Positions 1 to 8,640 of a stretch of DNA of 64,000 nt are shown here, piece by piece. This DNA is from Myxococcota bacterium (lineage in GTDB: Bacteria; Myxococcota_A; UBA9160; UBA6930), in contig JANQFK010000007.1 of NCBI GenBank assembly GCA_028277885.1, positions 62,001-126,000 on the forward strand, given 5' to 3'. Each line of letters begins with the position of its first letter. The stretch's first letter is position 1. The notes beneath the pieces were generated by a model. That model saw only the letters and a program-made list of their open reading frames with translations. It did no database searches and was not told the DNA's origin. The position numbers were made by a program, and so were the translations under genes.

Positions 1-718
1 CCTGGGTGCCGCCGCGGGTGCGCAGGCCGAAGTAGCAGCCCACCATGGCGATGATCCAGCCGAACACGAAGGTCTTGGCGATCCCCGAGATCACGTCCGT
101 GAGCTCGACCGAGGTCGTCACGGTCTGGAGGTAGAAGTGCGGCGCGATGCCGTACTGGACGTCGGCGATGATGCCGCCGCCCAGCACCCCCAGGAAGTCG
201 GCGAACACCGTCAGCATGGGGAGCGCGAAGGTGGCGGCGAGGACGCGGGGGACCACCAGCTTCTGGACCGGGTCCGCCCCCATGGCGCGGATCGCCTCCA
301 CCTGCTCGGTCACCGTCATGGAGCCGATCTCCGACGCGATGCCCGCGCCGACCCGGGCTCCCACCATGAGTGCGGCCAGCACCGGGCCCAGCTCGCGCAC
401 GATGGCGAGGCTCACGATGCTCCCCACGTAGGGCTTGGCGCCGAAGCGCGAGAGCGCGAAGGCGGTCTGGAGCGCCAGCACCATGCCGGTGAAGAAGGCC
501 GTGATGGAGACGATGGGCAGCGAGCGCACCGCCACGATCTCGAACTGGAGCACCAGGCTGCGCCACGGGAAGTGGCCCCGCGCCGCCGCCAGGCCGCTGC
601 TCCAGGCCAGCAGCCCGAACTCGCCCAGGGCGTTCACCACGCCGAGGGCGCGGTCGCCGAGGCGCCCGATCCCGCGCTCGAGGACCGGGGCGTCGCCCAG
701 GGGAGCCTCGGCGCTCAC
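1..718 (-). CDS. mlaE: MlaE-type lipid ABC transporter permease (partial)
   Basis: Inner-membrane permease of the Mla lipid transport system, which moves phospholipids between the two membranes together with an MlaF-type ATPase and an MlaD-type lipid binder. Only about 239 residues are in the window; the C-terminus runs off the left edge. Family stretches are visible: VGARVGAGIASEIGSM followed by VTEQVEAIRAMG in the middle, and GCYFGLRTRGGT next to the edge, with several long hydrophobic segments. The GTG start shares four bases (GTGA) with the stop of the upstream lipoprotein-like gene, so the two are probably co-transcribed. The ATPase and substrate binder are expected further left and cannot be seen. 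Family assignment is firm; the exact transported lipid is inference. Confidence 0.93.
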   Translation of the reverse strand, partial: MSAEAPLGDAPVLERGIGRLGDRALGVVNALGEFGLLAWSSGLAAARGHFPWRSLVLQFEIVAVRSLPIVSITAFFTGMVLALQTAFALSRFGAKPYVGSIVSLAIVRELGPVLAALMVGARVGAGIASEIGSMTVTEQVEAIRAMGADPVQKLVVPRVLAATFALPMLTVFADFLGVLGGGIIADVQYGIAPHFYLQTVTTSVELTDVISGIAKTFVFGWIIAMVGCYFGLRTRGGTQ

Positions 719-1368
719 GGCGCGGCCTCCTCCACCGGGGCCGCGGGCGACGCCGGAGCCTGCGCCGCCGGCTCGGGCGCGGCGAGCGGCTCCTCGGGCT
801 CGGGCCGCGGGTGCAGGGCCGGGTCGGCGTGGAAGGAGGACCACCAGCGGTCGAAGGCGGCCTCGGTTCCGGACAGGTCGCCGCGGCCCACCAGCAGCCA
901 GTCGTGCACGCAGCGGCCGGCCACGTGGGTCACGGTCTTCATCTGCACCGTCTTGCCGGCCTCCCGGGCGCTGATGCGCTGGAACCAGCCCTCGCCGCCG
1001 TCCACCGCCACCGGCCCCTCGGCGGTGAGGGCGCGGCCGCGCAGCCCGATCATCAGGTGGCGCGCCAGCACCTTGGGCTTCGCGAGGGGCCGGCCGCAGC
1101 CCACCAGCCAGCTCATGGTGGTGCCGTCGCGGGCGCGGTAGGCGAGCGACGCCCCGTCCACGCGCAGCCGGCTCCAGCCCGGGGCGGGGTCCGCGCCCGG
1201 CGCCATGGGGTCCCCGATCGCGAAGCCCCGCCCGTCGCGGAACTCGCCGCCGCCGCGGGAGAGGCCCGAGGCGCACGCCGGGGTCTGGAGCAGCGCCAGG
1301 AGGAGCGTCGCCAGCCCCAGGCCTCGCGCTGCACCGGACCGGGCATCGCGGCTCACCACCCCCGCCAT
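715..1368 (-). CDS. Hypothetical exported protein, possible lipoprotein
   Basis: A 217-residue protein of unknown function. It opens with a basic N-terminus and a hydrophobic segment (about residues 16-31) ending in TPAC, a weak lipobox with Cys32, so export and possibly lipid attachment are likely. The body is a compact domain of about 150 residues with scattered Cys and Trp (SWLVGCGRPL, GRCVHDWLLVGRG), and the last 40 residues are a Pro/Ala/Glu linker-like tail. It overlaps mlaE by 4 bases, which suggests a role tied to envelope lipid transport; that link is inference from position. I do not recognise the family. Confidence 0.75.
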   Translation of the reverse strand: MAGVVSRDARSGAARGLGLATLLLALLQTPACASGLSRGGGEFRDGRGFAIGDPMAPGADPAPGWSRLRVDGASLAYRARDGTTMSWLVGCGRPLAKPKVLARHLMIGLRGRALTAEGPVAVDGGEGWFQRISAREAGKTVQMKTVTHVAGRCVHDWLLVGRGDLSGTEAAFDRWWSSFHADPALHPRPEPEEPLAAPEPAAQAPASPAAPVEEAAP

Positions 1369-1463
1369 GGCCGCTCAAGCTACCGGATCCGGCCCCGCAT
1401 GGGTCGCCGGCCGCCGGCTGCCGGCCGCTTGACGCCCCCCGGGCGGCCCGGTACCCCGCGGCC

Positions 1464-2066
1464 ATGCAGCCCCCCCGCTCCGCCCACCCCCTGGTGCTGG
1501 CGAGCGCCTCGCCACGGCGCCACCGGCTGCTCGCCGAGGCGGGCCTCGCCTTCGAGGTGATCCCGGCCGACATCGACGAGAGTGCCCAGGCCGGCGAGGG
1601 CCCGGAGCGCCTGGTGGAGCGCCTCTCGACCGAGAAGGCCCGCGCCGTGGCGGAGCGCCTGGGCGGCGAGCCGCCGCGCTGGGTGCTGGGCTCGGACACG
1701 GTGGTGGTGCTCGGCGAGGCGGTGCTGGGCAAGCCCCGGGATCCGGAGCACGCCGTCGAGCTGCTCTCACGTCTGGTCGGGCGCAGCCACCGGGTGCTCT
1801 CGGGCGTCGCCCTCCTCACCAGCGACGGGAGCTTCGCCGCCGCCCGCTCGGTGGAGAGCCGGGTGCGCATGCGTCCCGCCGAGCAGGCCGAGATCCGCGC
1901 CTACGTGGCGGGCGGCGAGCCCCTCGACAAGGCGGGCGCCTACGCGGTCCAGGGCGAGGGCCGCCGCTTCGTCGAGCGCATCGAGGGCAGCGTCACCAAC
2001 GTGATCGGCCTGCCGCTGGACGAGACCCTGGCGCTGCTGCGCGGCGCCGGCCTGGTGCCCGCGTGA
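1464..2066 (+). CDS. maf: Maf-family nucleotide pyrophosphatase
   Basis: House-cleaning nucleoside triphosphate pyrophosphatase of the Maf family, which hydrolyses non-canonical or modified NTPs (dTTP/UTP or m7GTP depending on subgroup). At 200 residues it is of normal size. The N-terminal signature LVLASASPRRHRLL (substrate loop), the WVLGSDTVV metal-site strand, the DKAGAYAVQG motif and SVTNVIGLPL near the end are all present. The DKAGAYAVQG form with Q is typical of the dTTP/UTP subgroup, which is inference here. The gene starts a tight run maf-yggS-proC in which each junction overlaps by 4 bases. It diverges from the lipoprotein gene at 715-1368. Confidence 0.95.
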   Translation: MQPPRSAHPLVLASASPRRHRLLAEAGLAFEVIPADIDESAQAGEGPERLVERLSTEKARAVAERLGGEPPRWVLGSDTVVVLGEAVLGKPRDPEHAVELLSRLVGRSHRVLSGVALLTSDGSFAAARSVESRVRMRPAEQAEIRAYVAGGEPLDKAGAYAVQGEGRRFVERIEGSVTNVIGLPLDETLALLRGAGLVPA

Positions 2067-2791
2067 GCGCGCCGGTGCCCGCCTCGCCGCCGGTCGCCGA
2101 GCGCCTGGCGGCGGTCCGGGAGCGGATCGCCGCCGCGGCCCGGCGGGTCGGGCGGGACCCCGCCGCTGTGCGGCTGGTCGGGGTCTCGAAGCGCCATCCC
2201 GCCTCCGCGGTCGCGAACGCCGCGCGCGCCGGGCTCGCCCTGGCGGGGGAGAGCTTCGTCCAGGAGGCGCGGGCGAAGATCCCCGAAGCTCGAGCGCTGC
2301 TCGAAGGTTCGGGCGCAAGCCTGCGCTGGCACTTCGTCGGACGCCTCCAGCGCAACAAGGCGCGCTTCGCCGTGGAGCTCTTCGACTGCGTCGAGAGCCT
2401 CGACCGGAGCGAGCTCGCGGACGAGCTCTCGCGGCGGGCCGAGGCCCGGGAGCGGGCGCTCCCGGTGCTGCTCCAGGTGAACCTCTCCGGCGAGCCCCAG
2501 AAGGGCGGCGCCGGCCCCGCCGACCTGCCCGCCCTGCTCGCGCACTGCCGCGGCCTGCCGGGGCTCGCCGTTCGGGGCCTGATGACCGTGCCCGCAGCCG
2601 GCGAGGATCCCGAGGCCGCCCGGCCCGCCTTCGCCAGGCTGCGCGAGCTGCGCGACGCTCAGGAGCAGCCCGAGGCGCTCCCCGAGCTGTCCATGGGCAT
2701 GTCGGCGGACTTCGAGGTGGCGGTCGAGGAGGGCGCCACCCTGGTGCGGGTCGGGACGGCGCTCTTCGGACCGCGGGAGACGGCAGCATGA
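2063..2791 (+). CDS. YggS-family PLP homeostasis protein
   Basis: Pyridoxal-phosphate-binding protein of the YggS/PROSC family, which carries PLP and keeps B6 and amino-acid pools balanced rather than catalysing a known reaction. It has the alanine-racemase-like barrel with the PLP lysine in VGVSKRHP (Lys43), the WHFVGRLQRNKAR loop, LLQVNLSGEPQKGG, and the C-terminal SMGMSADFEVAV followed by VRVGTALFG. Length (242) is normal. The start is a GTG overlapping the maf stop (GTGA), and its own stop overlaps the proC ATG. Adjacency to proC is a common bacterial arrangement. Confidence 0.95.
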   Translation: MSAPVPASPPVAERLAAVRERIAAAARRVGRDPAAVRLVGVSKRHPASAVANAARAGLALAGESFVQEARAKIPEARALLEGSGASLRWHFVGRLQRNKARFAVELFDCVESLDRSELADELSRRAEARERALPVLLQVNLSGEPQKGGAGPADLPALLAHCRGLPGLAVRGLMTVPAAGEDPEAARPAFARLRELRDAQEQPEALPELSMGMSADFEVAVEEGATLVRVGTALFGPRETAA

Positions 2792-3624
2792 CGTCGGGAC
2801 GCAAGGGACTGGAGGGACTGCGCATCGGCTTCATCGGAGCCGGCGCCATGGGGGAGGCCCTGGCCGGCGGCCTCGTCGAGGCCGGGCACGAGACGGCGCG
2901 GGTGGCGGCCGCCGACGCCGACCCGGCGCGGCGCAAGCGCGTCGAGGAGGGCCTCGGCATCGGGTGCTTCGCGGACAACGACGAGCTGGTCGCCGCGAGC
3001 GACGTCGTAGTGCTGGCCCTGAAGCCCGGCCTGGTGGAGCCGGTGCTCGCCGGGCTCGGCGCGCGCGACGACCTGGCCCGCCCGCTCTGGATCTCAGTCG
3101 CGGCGGGGGTGTCGATCGAGCGGATCGCCGCGGCGCTGCCGAAGGGCGCGCGCATCGTGCGCGCCATGCCGAACACCCCCGCGCTGGTCGGCTCCGGCGC
3201 CACCGCGTTCGCGGCCGGTGAGCACGCGGGGCCGGACGACCGCGACGCCGCCCGGGCGCTCTTCGAGAGCGTGGGGATCGCGTGGGAGGCGCCCTCCGAG
3301 GGGCTCCTCGATGCGGTGACGGGGCTCTCGGGGAGCGGGCCCGCCTACGTGTTCGTGTTCCTCGAGGCCCTCGGCGACGCCGGCGTGCGCATGGGGCTGC
3401 CCCGGGACGCCGCCCACCGGCTGGCCTGCCAGACCGTCGCAGGGGCGGCCAGACTCGCAATGGAGACGGGGCGTCACCCCGGAGACCTCAAGGACCAGGT
3501 GACCTCCCCCGGAGGGACCACGATCGCGGGGCTGGAGCGTCTCGAGGCCGGTGGCCTGCGGGCCGCCCTCCACGACGCCGTCGAGGCCGCCACCCGCCGC
3601 TCCCGGGAGCTCGGCGAGACGTAG
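2788..3624 (+). CDS. proC: Pyrroline-5-carboxylate reductase
   Basis: Last step of proline synthesis: NAD(P)H-dependent reduction of 1-pyrroline-5-carboxylate to proline in the cytoplasm. The 278-residue protein begins with the Rossmann motif [15 protein letters not shown], has the [17 protein letters not shown] segment, then [15 protein letters not shown] and the C-terminal [14 protein letters not shown] signature, all diagnostic of ProC. The ATG lies within the yggS stop (ATGA), so translation is probably coupled. No membrane segments. Confidence 0.97.
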   Translation: MTSGRKGLEGLRIGFIGAGAMGEALAGGLVEAGHETARVAAADADPARRKRVEEGLGIGCFADNDELVAASDVVVLALKPGLVEPVLAGLGARDDLARPLWISVAAGVSIERIAAALPKGARIVRAMPNTPALVGSGATAFAAGEHAGPDDRDAARALFESVGIAWEAPSEGLLDAVTGLSGSGPAYVFVFLEALGDAGVRMGLPRDAAHRLACQTVAGAARLAMETGRHPGDLKDQVTSPGGTTIAGLERLEAGGLRAALHDAVEAATRRSRELGET

Positions 3625-3720
3625 ATCGGGCGGTAGCCGCCCCGGAACGCCTCAAGAATCCGACCGCGGGGGACGATCCCTGCCCCGGGCGCTCCGCGCG
3701 CCCGCCGCGCAGAGGACCCG

Positions 3721-4299
3721 ATGCGACTCACGCCCCTCGACATCCAGAACCATCGCTTCAACACCCGCCTGCGCGGCTACGACCCGGCGGAGGTCGAGGC
3801 CTTCGTGCGACTCATCGCCGAGGACGTCGAGGCGCTGGTGCGCGAGCGCGACGCCCTGCGCCAGCAGGTGCGCGCGCTGGAGACCCGGGTCGACGAGCTC
3901 TCGGTGAACGAGAAGACCCTGAAGGACACCCTCGTCACCGCCCAGGCGCTCTCCGAGGACCTCAAGAAGACCGCCGTGAAGGAGGCCGAGGTGCTGATCT
4001 CCGAGGCGGAGGTGAAGAGCGAGAAGATCCTCGACGGCACCCAGCGCCGCGCCGCGCGCCTGGCCGAGGACATCCGCGAGATGCGCATGCTGCGCGCGCG
4101 GCTCGCGGGCGCGATCCGCGGCACCATCGAGACCCATCTCGAGCTGCTCGAGGGCCTCGCCAAGGAGGAGGACGAGACCGAGATGCTCCTCGAGGCGCGC
4201 TTCTCCGAGCTGACCGCGCGGCGCCAGGCGGCCCGCCAGGGGACCGAGGAGCCCGACGCCGAGGAGCCTCCCGGCCCGTCCCCCCTCGCGGACCGCTGA
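3721..4299 (+). CDS. DivIVA-domain coiled-coil protein
   Basis: A 192-residue DivIVA-like protein. The N-terminus has the family opening [13 protein letters not shown] and the [10 protein letters not shown] motif, the lipid-binding head of DivIVA proteins. A long charged coiled coil follows (about residues 35-165), then an acidic, Pro-rich tail. In Gram-positive bacteria DivIVA marks curved membrane at poles and septa; in deltaproteobacteria DivIVA-domain proteins next to proC/yggS are common but little studied, so a division or polarity role is inference. It stands 96 bases after proC and could be the last gene of that operon or have its own promoter. Confidence 0.88.
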   Translation: MRLTPLDIQNHRFNTRLRGYDPAEVEAFVRLIAEDVEALVRERDALRQQVRALETRVDELSVNEKTLKDTLVTAQALSEDLKKTAVKEAEVLISEAEVKSEKILDGTQRRAARLAEDIREMRMLRARLAGAIRGTIETHLELLEGLAKEEDETEMLLEARFSELTARRQAARQGTEEPDAEEPPGPSPLADR

Positions 4300-4388
4300 G
4301 GCCCGCTCGCGGCGCCCCTCGAGGCCGGCCCGAGCGCGCTGGCGCGACCCCCCGGAGTCGACTAGAACCCGTTCTCCGGGAGCCACCC

Positions 4389-4766
4389 ATGCCGGTCTAC
4401 GAGTACGCCTGCAAGGCCTGCGGCCACGAGTTCGAGCGCGAGCAGCGGATCACCGAGGATCCGATCAAGACCTGCCCGAAGTGCAAGGCCCGGCAGGCCA
4501 AGCGCCTGATCTCCCAGACCTCCTTCGTGCTGAAGGGCAGCGGCTGGTACTCGGACCTCTACGCGAGCTCCGGCAAGGGCGACAAGGCCGACAAGGACGG
4601 CAAGGCCGAGGCCTCGGAGGCCGGCAAGAGCAGCGGCGGCGACGCCGGGGCCTCCGACGAGAAGAAGAAGCCCAAGAAGGACTCGAAGAAGGGCGACTCG
4701 AAGTCGTCCTCGAAGTCCTCGAAGTCCTCGGGCAAGGGCGCCAAGGGATCGAAGGCCGCCGCCTGA
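4389..4766 (+). CDS. FmdB-family zinc ribbon protein
   Basis: Small (125 aa) protein with an FmdB/CxxC_CXXC_SSSS zinc ribbon: [16 protein letters not shown] opens the ribbon and [14 protein letters not shown] closes it, giving two CxxC knuckles that should bind one zinc. The second half is a low-complexity Lys/Ser/Asp/Gly tail (about residues 58-125), probably disordered. The family is often called a regulatory protein but its role is not settled. The start is an ATG just after AGCCACCC. A TATACT hexamer lies immediately downstream at 4771-4776 and may serve folD. Confidence 0.85.
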   Translation: MPVYEYACKACGHEFEREQRITEDPIKTCPKCKARQAKRLISQTSFVLKGSGWYSDLYASSGKGDKADKDGKAEASEAGKSSGGDAGASDEKKKPKKDSKKGDSKSSSKSSKSSGKGAKGSKAAA

Positions 4767-4770
4767 GCGG

Positions 4771-4776
4771 TATACT
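4771..4776 (+). promoter_or_regulatory. Candidate -10 box before folD
   Basis: TATACT lies 39 bases before the folD start, in otherwise GC-rich sequence. No good -35 hexamer sits at the right distance (ATCGAA at about 4748-4753), so this is a tentative promoter for the folD-gcv operon. No glycine-riboswitch-like structure can fit in the short leader. Confidence 0.3.
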
Positions 4777-4814
4777 GCGGCCTCTCCCCGATCCTCCCCG
4801 AGGAGACGCCCCCC

Positions 4815-5684
4815 TTGCCGACCCCGCAGCACGAGACCGTCGTGGTCGACGGCCTGGCCCTCGCCCAGGATCTCCGCAAGCAGATGGCCGAGGAGATCGG
4901 CCGGCTCCAGAACGCCGGCCGGCGCGCGCCGTGCCTCGCCGTGGTGCTGGTGGGCGACGATCCGGCGAGCGCCTCGTACATCAAGGGCAAGCGCCGCGCC
5001 TGCACGCGCATCGGCATGGACTCCCGGGAGCACGACCTGCCGGGGACGGCCAGCGAGGCCGAGATCCTGGACGTCGTGACGAGCCTGAACGCCGACGACG
5101 GGGTCGACGGCATCCTGGTCCAGCTGCCCCTGCCGAAGGGCGTGGACGCCAACCGGGTGGCGGCGGCGGTGGACCCGGCGAAGGACGTGGACGGCCTCTC
5201 GCCCACCAACGCGGGCCTGCTCTTCCAGGACGAGCCCGGCCTCTACGCCTGCACGCCCCTCGGCATCATGGAGATCCTCGACCGCTACGAGGTCCCTCTC
5301 GAGGGCGCCCACGCGGTGGTGATCGGCCGCAGCCAGATCGTGGGCAAGCCCGTCTCGATGCTGCTCCTGCGGCGCAACGCGACGGTCACCCTCTGCCACT
5401 CGCGCACCCGGGACCTCGCCGCGGTCTGCCGCAGCGCCGACGTGCTGGTGGCCGCCGCCGGCGTGCCCCGCATGGTGGCGCCCGACTGGGTGCGGCCCGG
5501 CGCGGCGGTGATCGACGTGGGCGTCTCCGAGGTGGACGGCGAGCTCGTGGGTGACGTGGACTTCGAGGGCGTCCGGGGCATCGCGTCCCTCGTGACCCCC
5601 CACCGCCGGGGCGTCGGCCCGATGACGATCACCATGCTGCTCCGCAACACCCTCGACGCCTACCGGCGGCGCACGGGGGCCTGA
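4815..5684 (+). CDS. folD: Bifunctional methylene-THF dehydrogenase/cyclohydrolase
   Basis: FolD interconverts 5,10-methylene-, 5,10-methenyl- and 10-formyl-tetrahydrofolate, feeding one-carbon units to purine and methionine synthesis. The protein is 289 residues, normal for the family. Seen: VLVGDDPASASYIKGK (catalytic Lys and Tyr region), GILVQLPLPKGVD, the DVDGLSPTN loop, CTPLGIMEIL, and the NADP site VVIGRSQIVGKPVSMLLL, ending in TPHRRGVGPMTITML. The start is TTG with a GAGGAG ribosome site 9 bases upstream. gcvT follows after 7 bases, so methylene-THF produced by glycine cleavage meets its user in the same operon. Confidence 0.96.
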   Translation: MPTPQHETVVVDGLALAQDLRKQMAEEIGRLQNAGRRAPCLAVVLVGDDPASASYIKGKRRACTRIGMDSREHDLPGTASEAEILDVVTSLNADDGVDGILVQLPLPKGVDANRVAAAVDPAKDVDGLSPTNAGLLFQDEPGLYACTPLGIMEILDRYEVPLEGAHAVVIGRSQIVGKPVSMLLLRRNATVTLCHSRTRDLAAVCRSADVLVAAAGVPRMVAPDWVRPGAAVIDVGVSEVDGELVGDVDFEGVRGIASLVTPHRRGVGPMTITMLLRNTLDAYRRRTGA

Positions 5685-5691
5685 CGGGGGC

Positions 5692-6786
5692 GTGAGCGAG
5701 CTCCGCCGCACTCCGCTCCACGCCAGCCACCAGCGCCTCGGTGCCCGCCTGGTCGAGTTCGCCGGCTACGCGATGCCGGTCCAGTACACCTCGATCGTGG
5801 AGGAGCACCGCGCGGTGCGCGAGCGCGCGGGCCTGTTCGACGTCTCCCACATGGGCCAGATCCACCTGATCGGCCCCGGGGCCGTGGCCAGCACCGAGCG
5901 GCTGGTCACCTGCCCCGTGGCGAGCCTGGGCGAGGGACGGGTGCGCTACGGCTGCCTGTGCAACGAGGCGGGCGGCGTGGTGGACGACGTCACGGTTCAC
6001 CGGGTCTCCGCCGAGGAGCTCTTCCTGTGCGTGAACGCGGCGAACCGCGAGAAGGACGTCGCCTGGATCGAGGCGCACGCCGGCCCCGAGGCCCGGGTCG
6101 AGGACCGCAGCGACGCCACGGCGCTGATCGCCCTCCAGGGCCCCGCGAGCGAGGCGCTGCTCTCCCGGGTGTGCGAGACCCCGCTCGCGTCGCTGCGCCG
6201 CTTCCGCTTCGTGGACGGCAAGGTGGCCGGCGTGCCGACCCGCATCGCCCGCACCGGCTACACCGGCTCCGACGGGTTCGAGCTCTACGCGCCGGCCGAC
6301 CGGGCCGAGGCGCTCTGGGACGGCCTGCTCGAGGGCGGCGAGGCCGGCGCCCCGGTGCCCGCCGGGCTCGGGGCCCGGGACACGCTGCGGCTCGAGGCCG
6401 CCCTGCCCCTCTACGGACACGAGCTCGACGACGACACCTCGCCCCTCGAGGCGCGCCTCGACCGCTTCGTGAAGCTCGACGCCGGCGGGTTCATCGGCGC
6501 CGAGGCCATCGCCAAGCGCCGCGCCGCGGGCCACCCGCGGCTGCTCGCCGGCTTCGTGCTCGAGGAGCGCGGCGTCGCGCGCGCGGGCTACGAGATCGCG
6601 GCGCAGGGCGAGGGCGTGGGGGTCGTGACCTCCGGCGCGCCCTCCCCCACCCTCGGAAAATCCATTGGCCTTGGCTACGTTCCGCCGCGTCGGGCGGAGC
6701 CGGGCACCGCGCTCGAGGTGAGGATCCGGGGCCGTGGGGTGAAGGCTCGCGTGGTCGACACGCCGTTCGTCCGGAGCTCGGGGTGA
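5692..6786 (+). CDS. gcvT: Glycine cleavage system T protein (aminomethyltransferase)
   Basis: T protein transfers the methylene group from the aminomethyl-lipoyl arm of H protein to tetrahydrofolate and releases ammonia. The 364-residue sequence has LHASHQRLGARLVEFAGYAM, the FDVSHMGQI motif, the VDDVTVHRV segment, RTGYTGSDGFELY and LGARDTLRLEA, all GcvT hallmarks. The start is GTG, 7 bases after folD. It is followed by gcvH, gcvPA and gcvPB in the usual order. Confidence 0.97.
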   Translation: MSELRRTPLHASHQRLGARLVEFAGYAMPVQYTSIVEEHRAVRERAGLFDVSHMGQIHLIGPGAVASTERLVTCPVASLGEGRVRYGCLCNEAGGVVDDVTVHRVSAEELFLCVNAANREKDVAWIEAHAGPEARVEDRSDATALIALQGPASEALLSRVCETPLASLRRFRFVDGKVAGVPTRIARTGYTGSDGFELYAPADRAEALWDGLLEGGEAGAPVPAGLGARDTLRLEAALPLYGHELDDDTSPLEARLDRFVKLDAGGFIGAEAIAKRRAAGHPRLLAGFVLEERGVARAGYEIAAQGEGVGVVTSGAPSPTLGKSIGLGYVPPRRAEPGTALEVRIRGRGVKARVVDTPFVRSSG

Positions 6787-6876
6787 GGGTCGCGACGACG
6801 ACCCGGGCGCTGGGCCGGACGGCGACGGACGGGACGAGGCCGAAGCCGTAGCAGCGGCGAACGACGGGAGGCCGAC

Positions 6877-7275
6877 GTGGCAGACACGGACATTCCCGAC
6901 GACCTGCGGTACACGCGCGAGGACGAGTGGACTCGCGTGGACGGCAACCGCGTCACCGTGGGCATCACCGACTACGCCCAGCAGCAGCTGGGCGACATCG
7001 TCTTCGTGGAGCTGCCGGAGGTCGGCAAGTCCCTGGAGCAGGGCGATCCCTTCGGCGTCATCGAGTCGGTGAAGGCCGTCTCGGACCTCTACGCCCCGGT
7101 CTCGGGCGAGGTGGTGGAGGTGAACGACTCCCTGGGCGAGTCGCCCGAGGTCGTGAACGCCGACTGCTACGGGGACGGCTGGATGGTGGTGATCCAGGTG
7201 GCCGACGCCTCGGCGCTGGACGACCTGATCGACCCCGTCGCCTACGCGCAGCACGTGAAAGAGCGAGCGGAGTAG
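6877..7275 (+). CDS. gcvH: Glycine cleavage system H protein
   Basis: Small (132 aa) lipoyl carrier that shuttles the aminomethyl intermediate between P, T and L proteins. The lipoyl attachment lysine is in FGVIESVKAVSDLYAPVSGE, the standard motif; YTREDEWTRVDGN and VGITDYAQQQLGDIVFVELP precede it. The GTG start has GGGAG 6 bases upstream. Lipoylation could be done by the lipoate ligase-like protein at 34752-35573, but that link is inference. Confidence 0.97.
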   Translation: MADTDIPDDLRYTREDEWTRVDGNRVTVGITDYAQQQLGDIVFVELPEVGKSLEQGDPFGVIESVKAVSDLYAPVSGEVVEVNDSLGESPEVVNADCYGDGWMVVIQVADASALDDLIDPVAYAQHVKERAE

Positions 7276-7284
7276 CCGAGCCGA

Positions 7285-8640
7285 GTGCGATACATCCCCC
7301 ACACCGCCGACGACGTGCGCCGCATGCTGGAGACGATCGGCGTCGACGAGGTCGAGGACCTCTTCGCCTGCATCCCCGAGAAGCTGCGCCTGGGCCGCCC
7401 CCTGGCGCTCCCCGCGGCGGCCAGCGAGGCCGAGGTGGCGGCGGAGCTCGGCGAGCTGGCCGAGCGCACGACCCAGACCCGGGATGCGCGGCGGGGTGGC
7501 GGCTGGTTCCTCGGCGGGGGCGCCTACGCGCACTTCGTGCCGAGCGTGGTGGACGCCATCGCGTCGCGCTCGGAGTTCGCCACCGCCTACACGCCCTACC
7601 AGCCCGAGTTCAGCCAGGGGACGCTCCAGACCATCTTCGAGTGGCAGACCATGATGAGCGGCCTCACGGGCCTCGAGGTCTCGAACGCCTCGATGTACGA
7701 CGGCGCCTCGTCGGTCGCCGAGGCGGCCCTGATGGCGATGCGGGTGACCCGCCGACAGCGGGTGCTGGTGAGCGCCGCCCTCCACCCCACCTGGCGCCAG
7801 GTGCTCGAGACCTACCTCGACGGGCTGGGTGCCGAGATCGACACGCTGCCGCGGGGCGCCGACGGCCGCACCACCCCGCCCGCCGACGCCATCCGCGACG
7901 ACCACGCCTGCGTGATCCTGCAGCAGCCGAACTTCCTCGGCTGCGTCGAGGATCTCGCGTCCGCGGCGACGGCCGCCCACGAGCGCGGCGCGCTGCTGGT
8001 GACGGGCGTCGCCGAGGCCCTCTCCCTCGCGCTGCTGCGGCCGCCGGGAGAGCTCGGTGCCGACGTGGTGTGCGGCGAGGCCCAGAGCTTCGGCGTGCCC
8101 CTCAGCTACGGCGGCCCCCACCTGGGCTTCCTCGCCACCTCGACGCGGCACGTGCGCCAGATGCCGGGCCGCCTGGTCGGCCAGACCGTCGACACCCGCG
8201 GGCGCCGCGGCTTCGTGCTGACGCTGTCCACCCGCGAGCAGCACATCCGCCGGGAGCGGGCCACCTCGAACATCTGCACCAACCAGGGCCTGTGCCTGCT
8301 GATGGCCACGGTCTACCTGGCGCTCCACGGCCGCGTCGGCCTGGCCGAGCTGGCGCGCCAGAACCACGCCAAGGCCGAGTACGCGAAGGCCCGCGTGCGC
8401 GAGACCCCGGGCGTCGCCCTGCCCTTCGACGCCCCCAGCTTCAACGAGTTCGTGATCGGCGTGGAGGGCTCCGCCGGCGAGGCGCTGGCCCGGGCGCGCC
8501 GGGCGGGCCTGATGGGCGGCCTGGACCTCGCCCGCCACGCGCCCGAGCTGGGCCCCGCGGTGCTGGTCTGCACAACGGAGCTCAGCCAGCGCGAGGCCAT
8601 CGACCGCCTGGTGGCATGCCTGGCGGGAGCGGAGTCGTGA
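7285..8640 (+). CDS. gcvPA: Glycine dehydrogenase (decarboxylating) subunit 1
   Basis: N-terminal half of the split P protein, which with GcvPB forms the PLP-dependent glycine decarboxylase. The 451 residues include YIPHTADDVRRML at the start, GGGAYAHFVPSVVD, AYTPYQPEFSQGTLQ and GLEVSNASMYDG, typical of subunit 1; the PLP lysine is supplied by subunit 2. GTG start 9 bases after gcvH; its TGA overlaps the gcvPB GTG by 4 bases, so the two subunits are probably made in equal amounts. Confidence 0.97.
   Translation: MRYIPHTADDVRRMLETIGVDEVEDLFACIPEKLRLGRPLALPAAASEAEVAAELGELAERTTQTRDARRGGGWFLGGGAYAHFVPSVVDAIASRSEFATAYTPYQPEFSQGTLQTIFEWQTMMSGLTGLEVSNASMYDGASSVAEAALMAMRVTRRQRVLVSAALHPTWRQVLETYLDGLGAEIDTLPRGADGRTTPPADAIRDDHACVILQQPNFLGCVEDLASAATAAHERGALLVTGVAEALSLALLRPPGELGADVVCGEAQSFGVPLSYGGPHLGFLATSTRHVRQMPGRLVGQTVDTRGRRGFVLTLSTREQHIRRERATSNICTNQGLCLLMATVYLALHGRVGLAELARQNHAKAEYAKARVRETPGVALPFDAPSFNEFVIGVEGSAGEALARARRAGLMGGLDLARHAPELGPAVLVCTTELSQREAIDRLVACLAGAES

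Noticed and set aside
4767-4814. Glycine riboswitch before the folD-gcv operon
   Set aside because: The leader is under 50 bases and shows no tandem aptamer-like structure.
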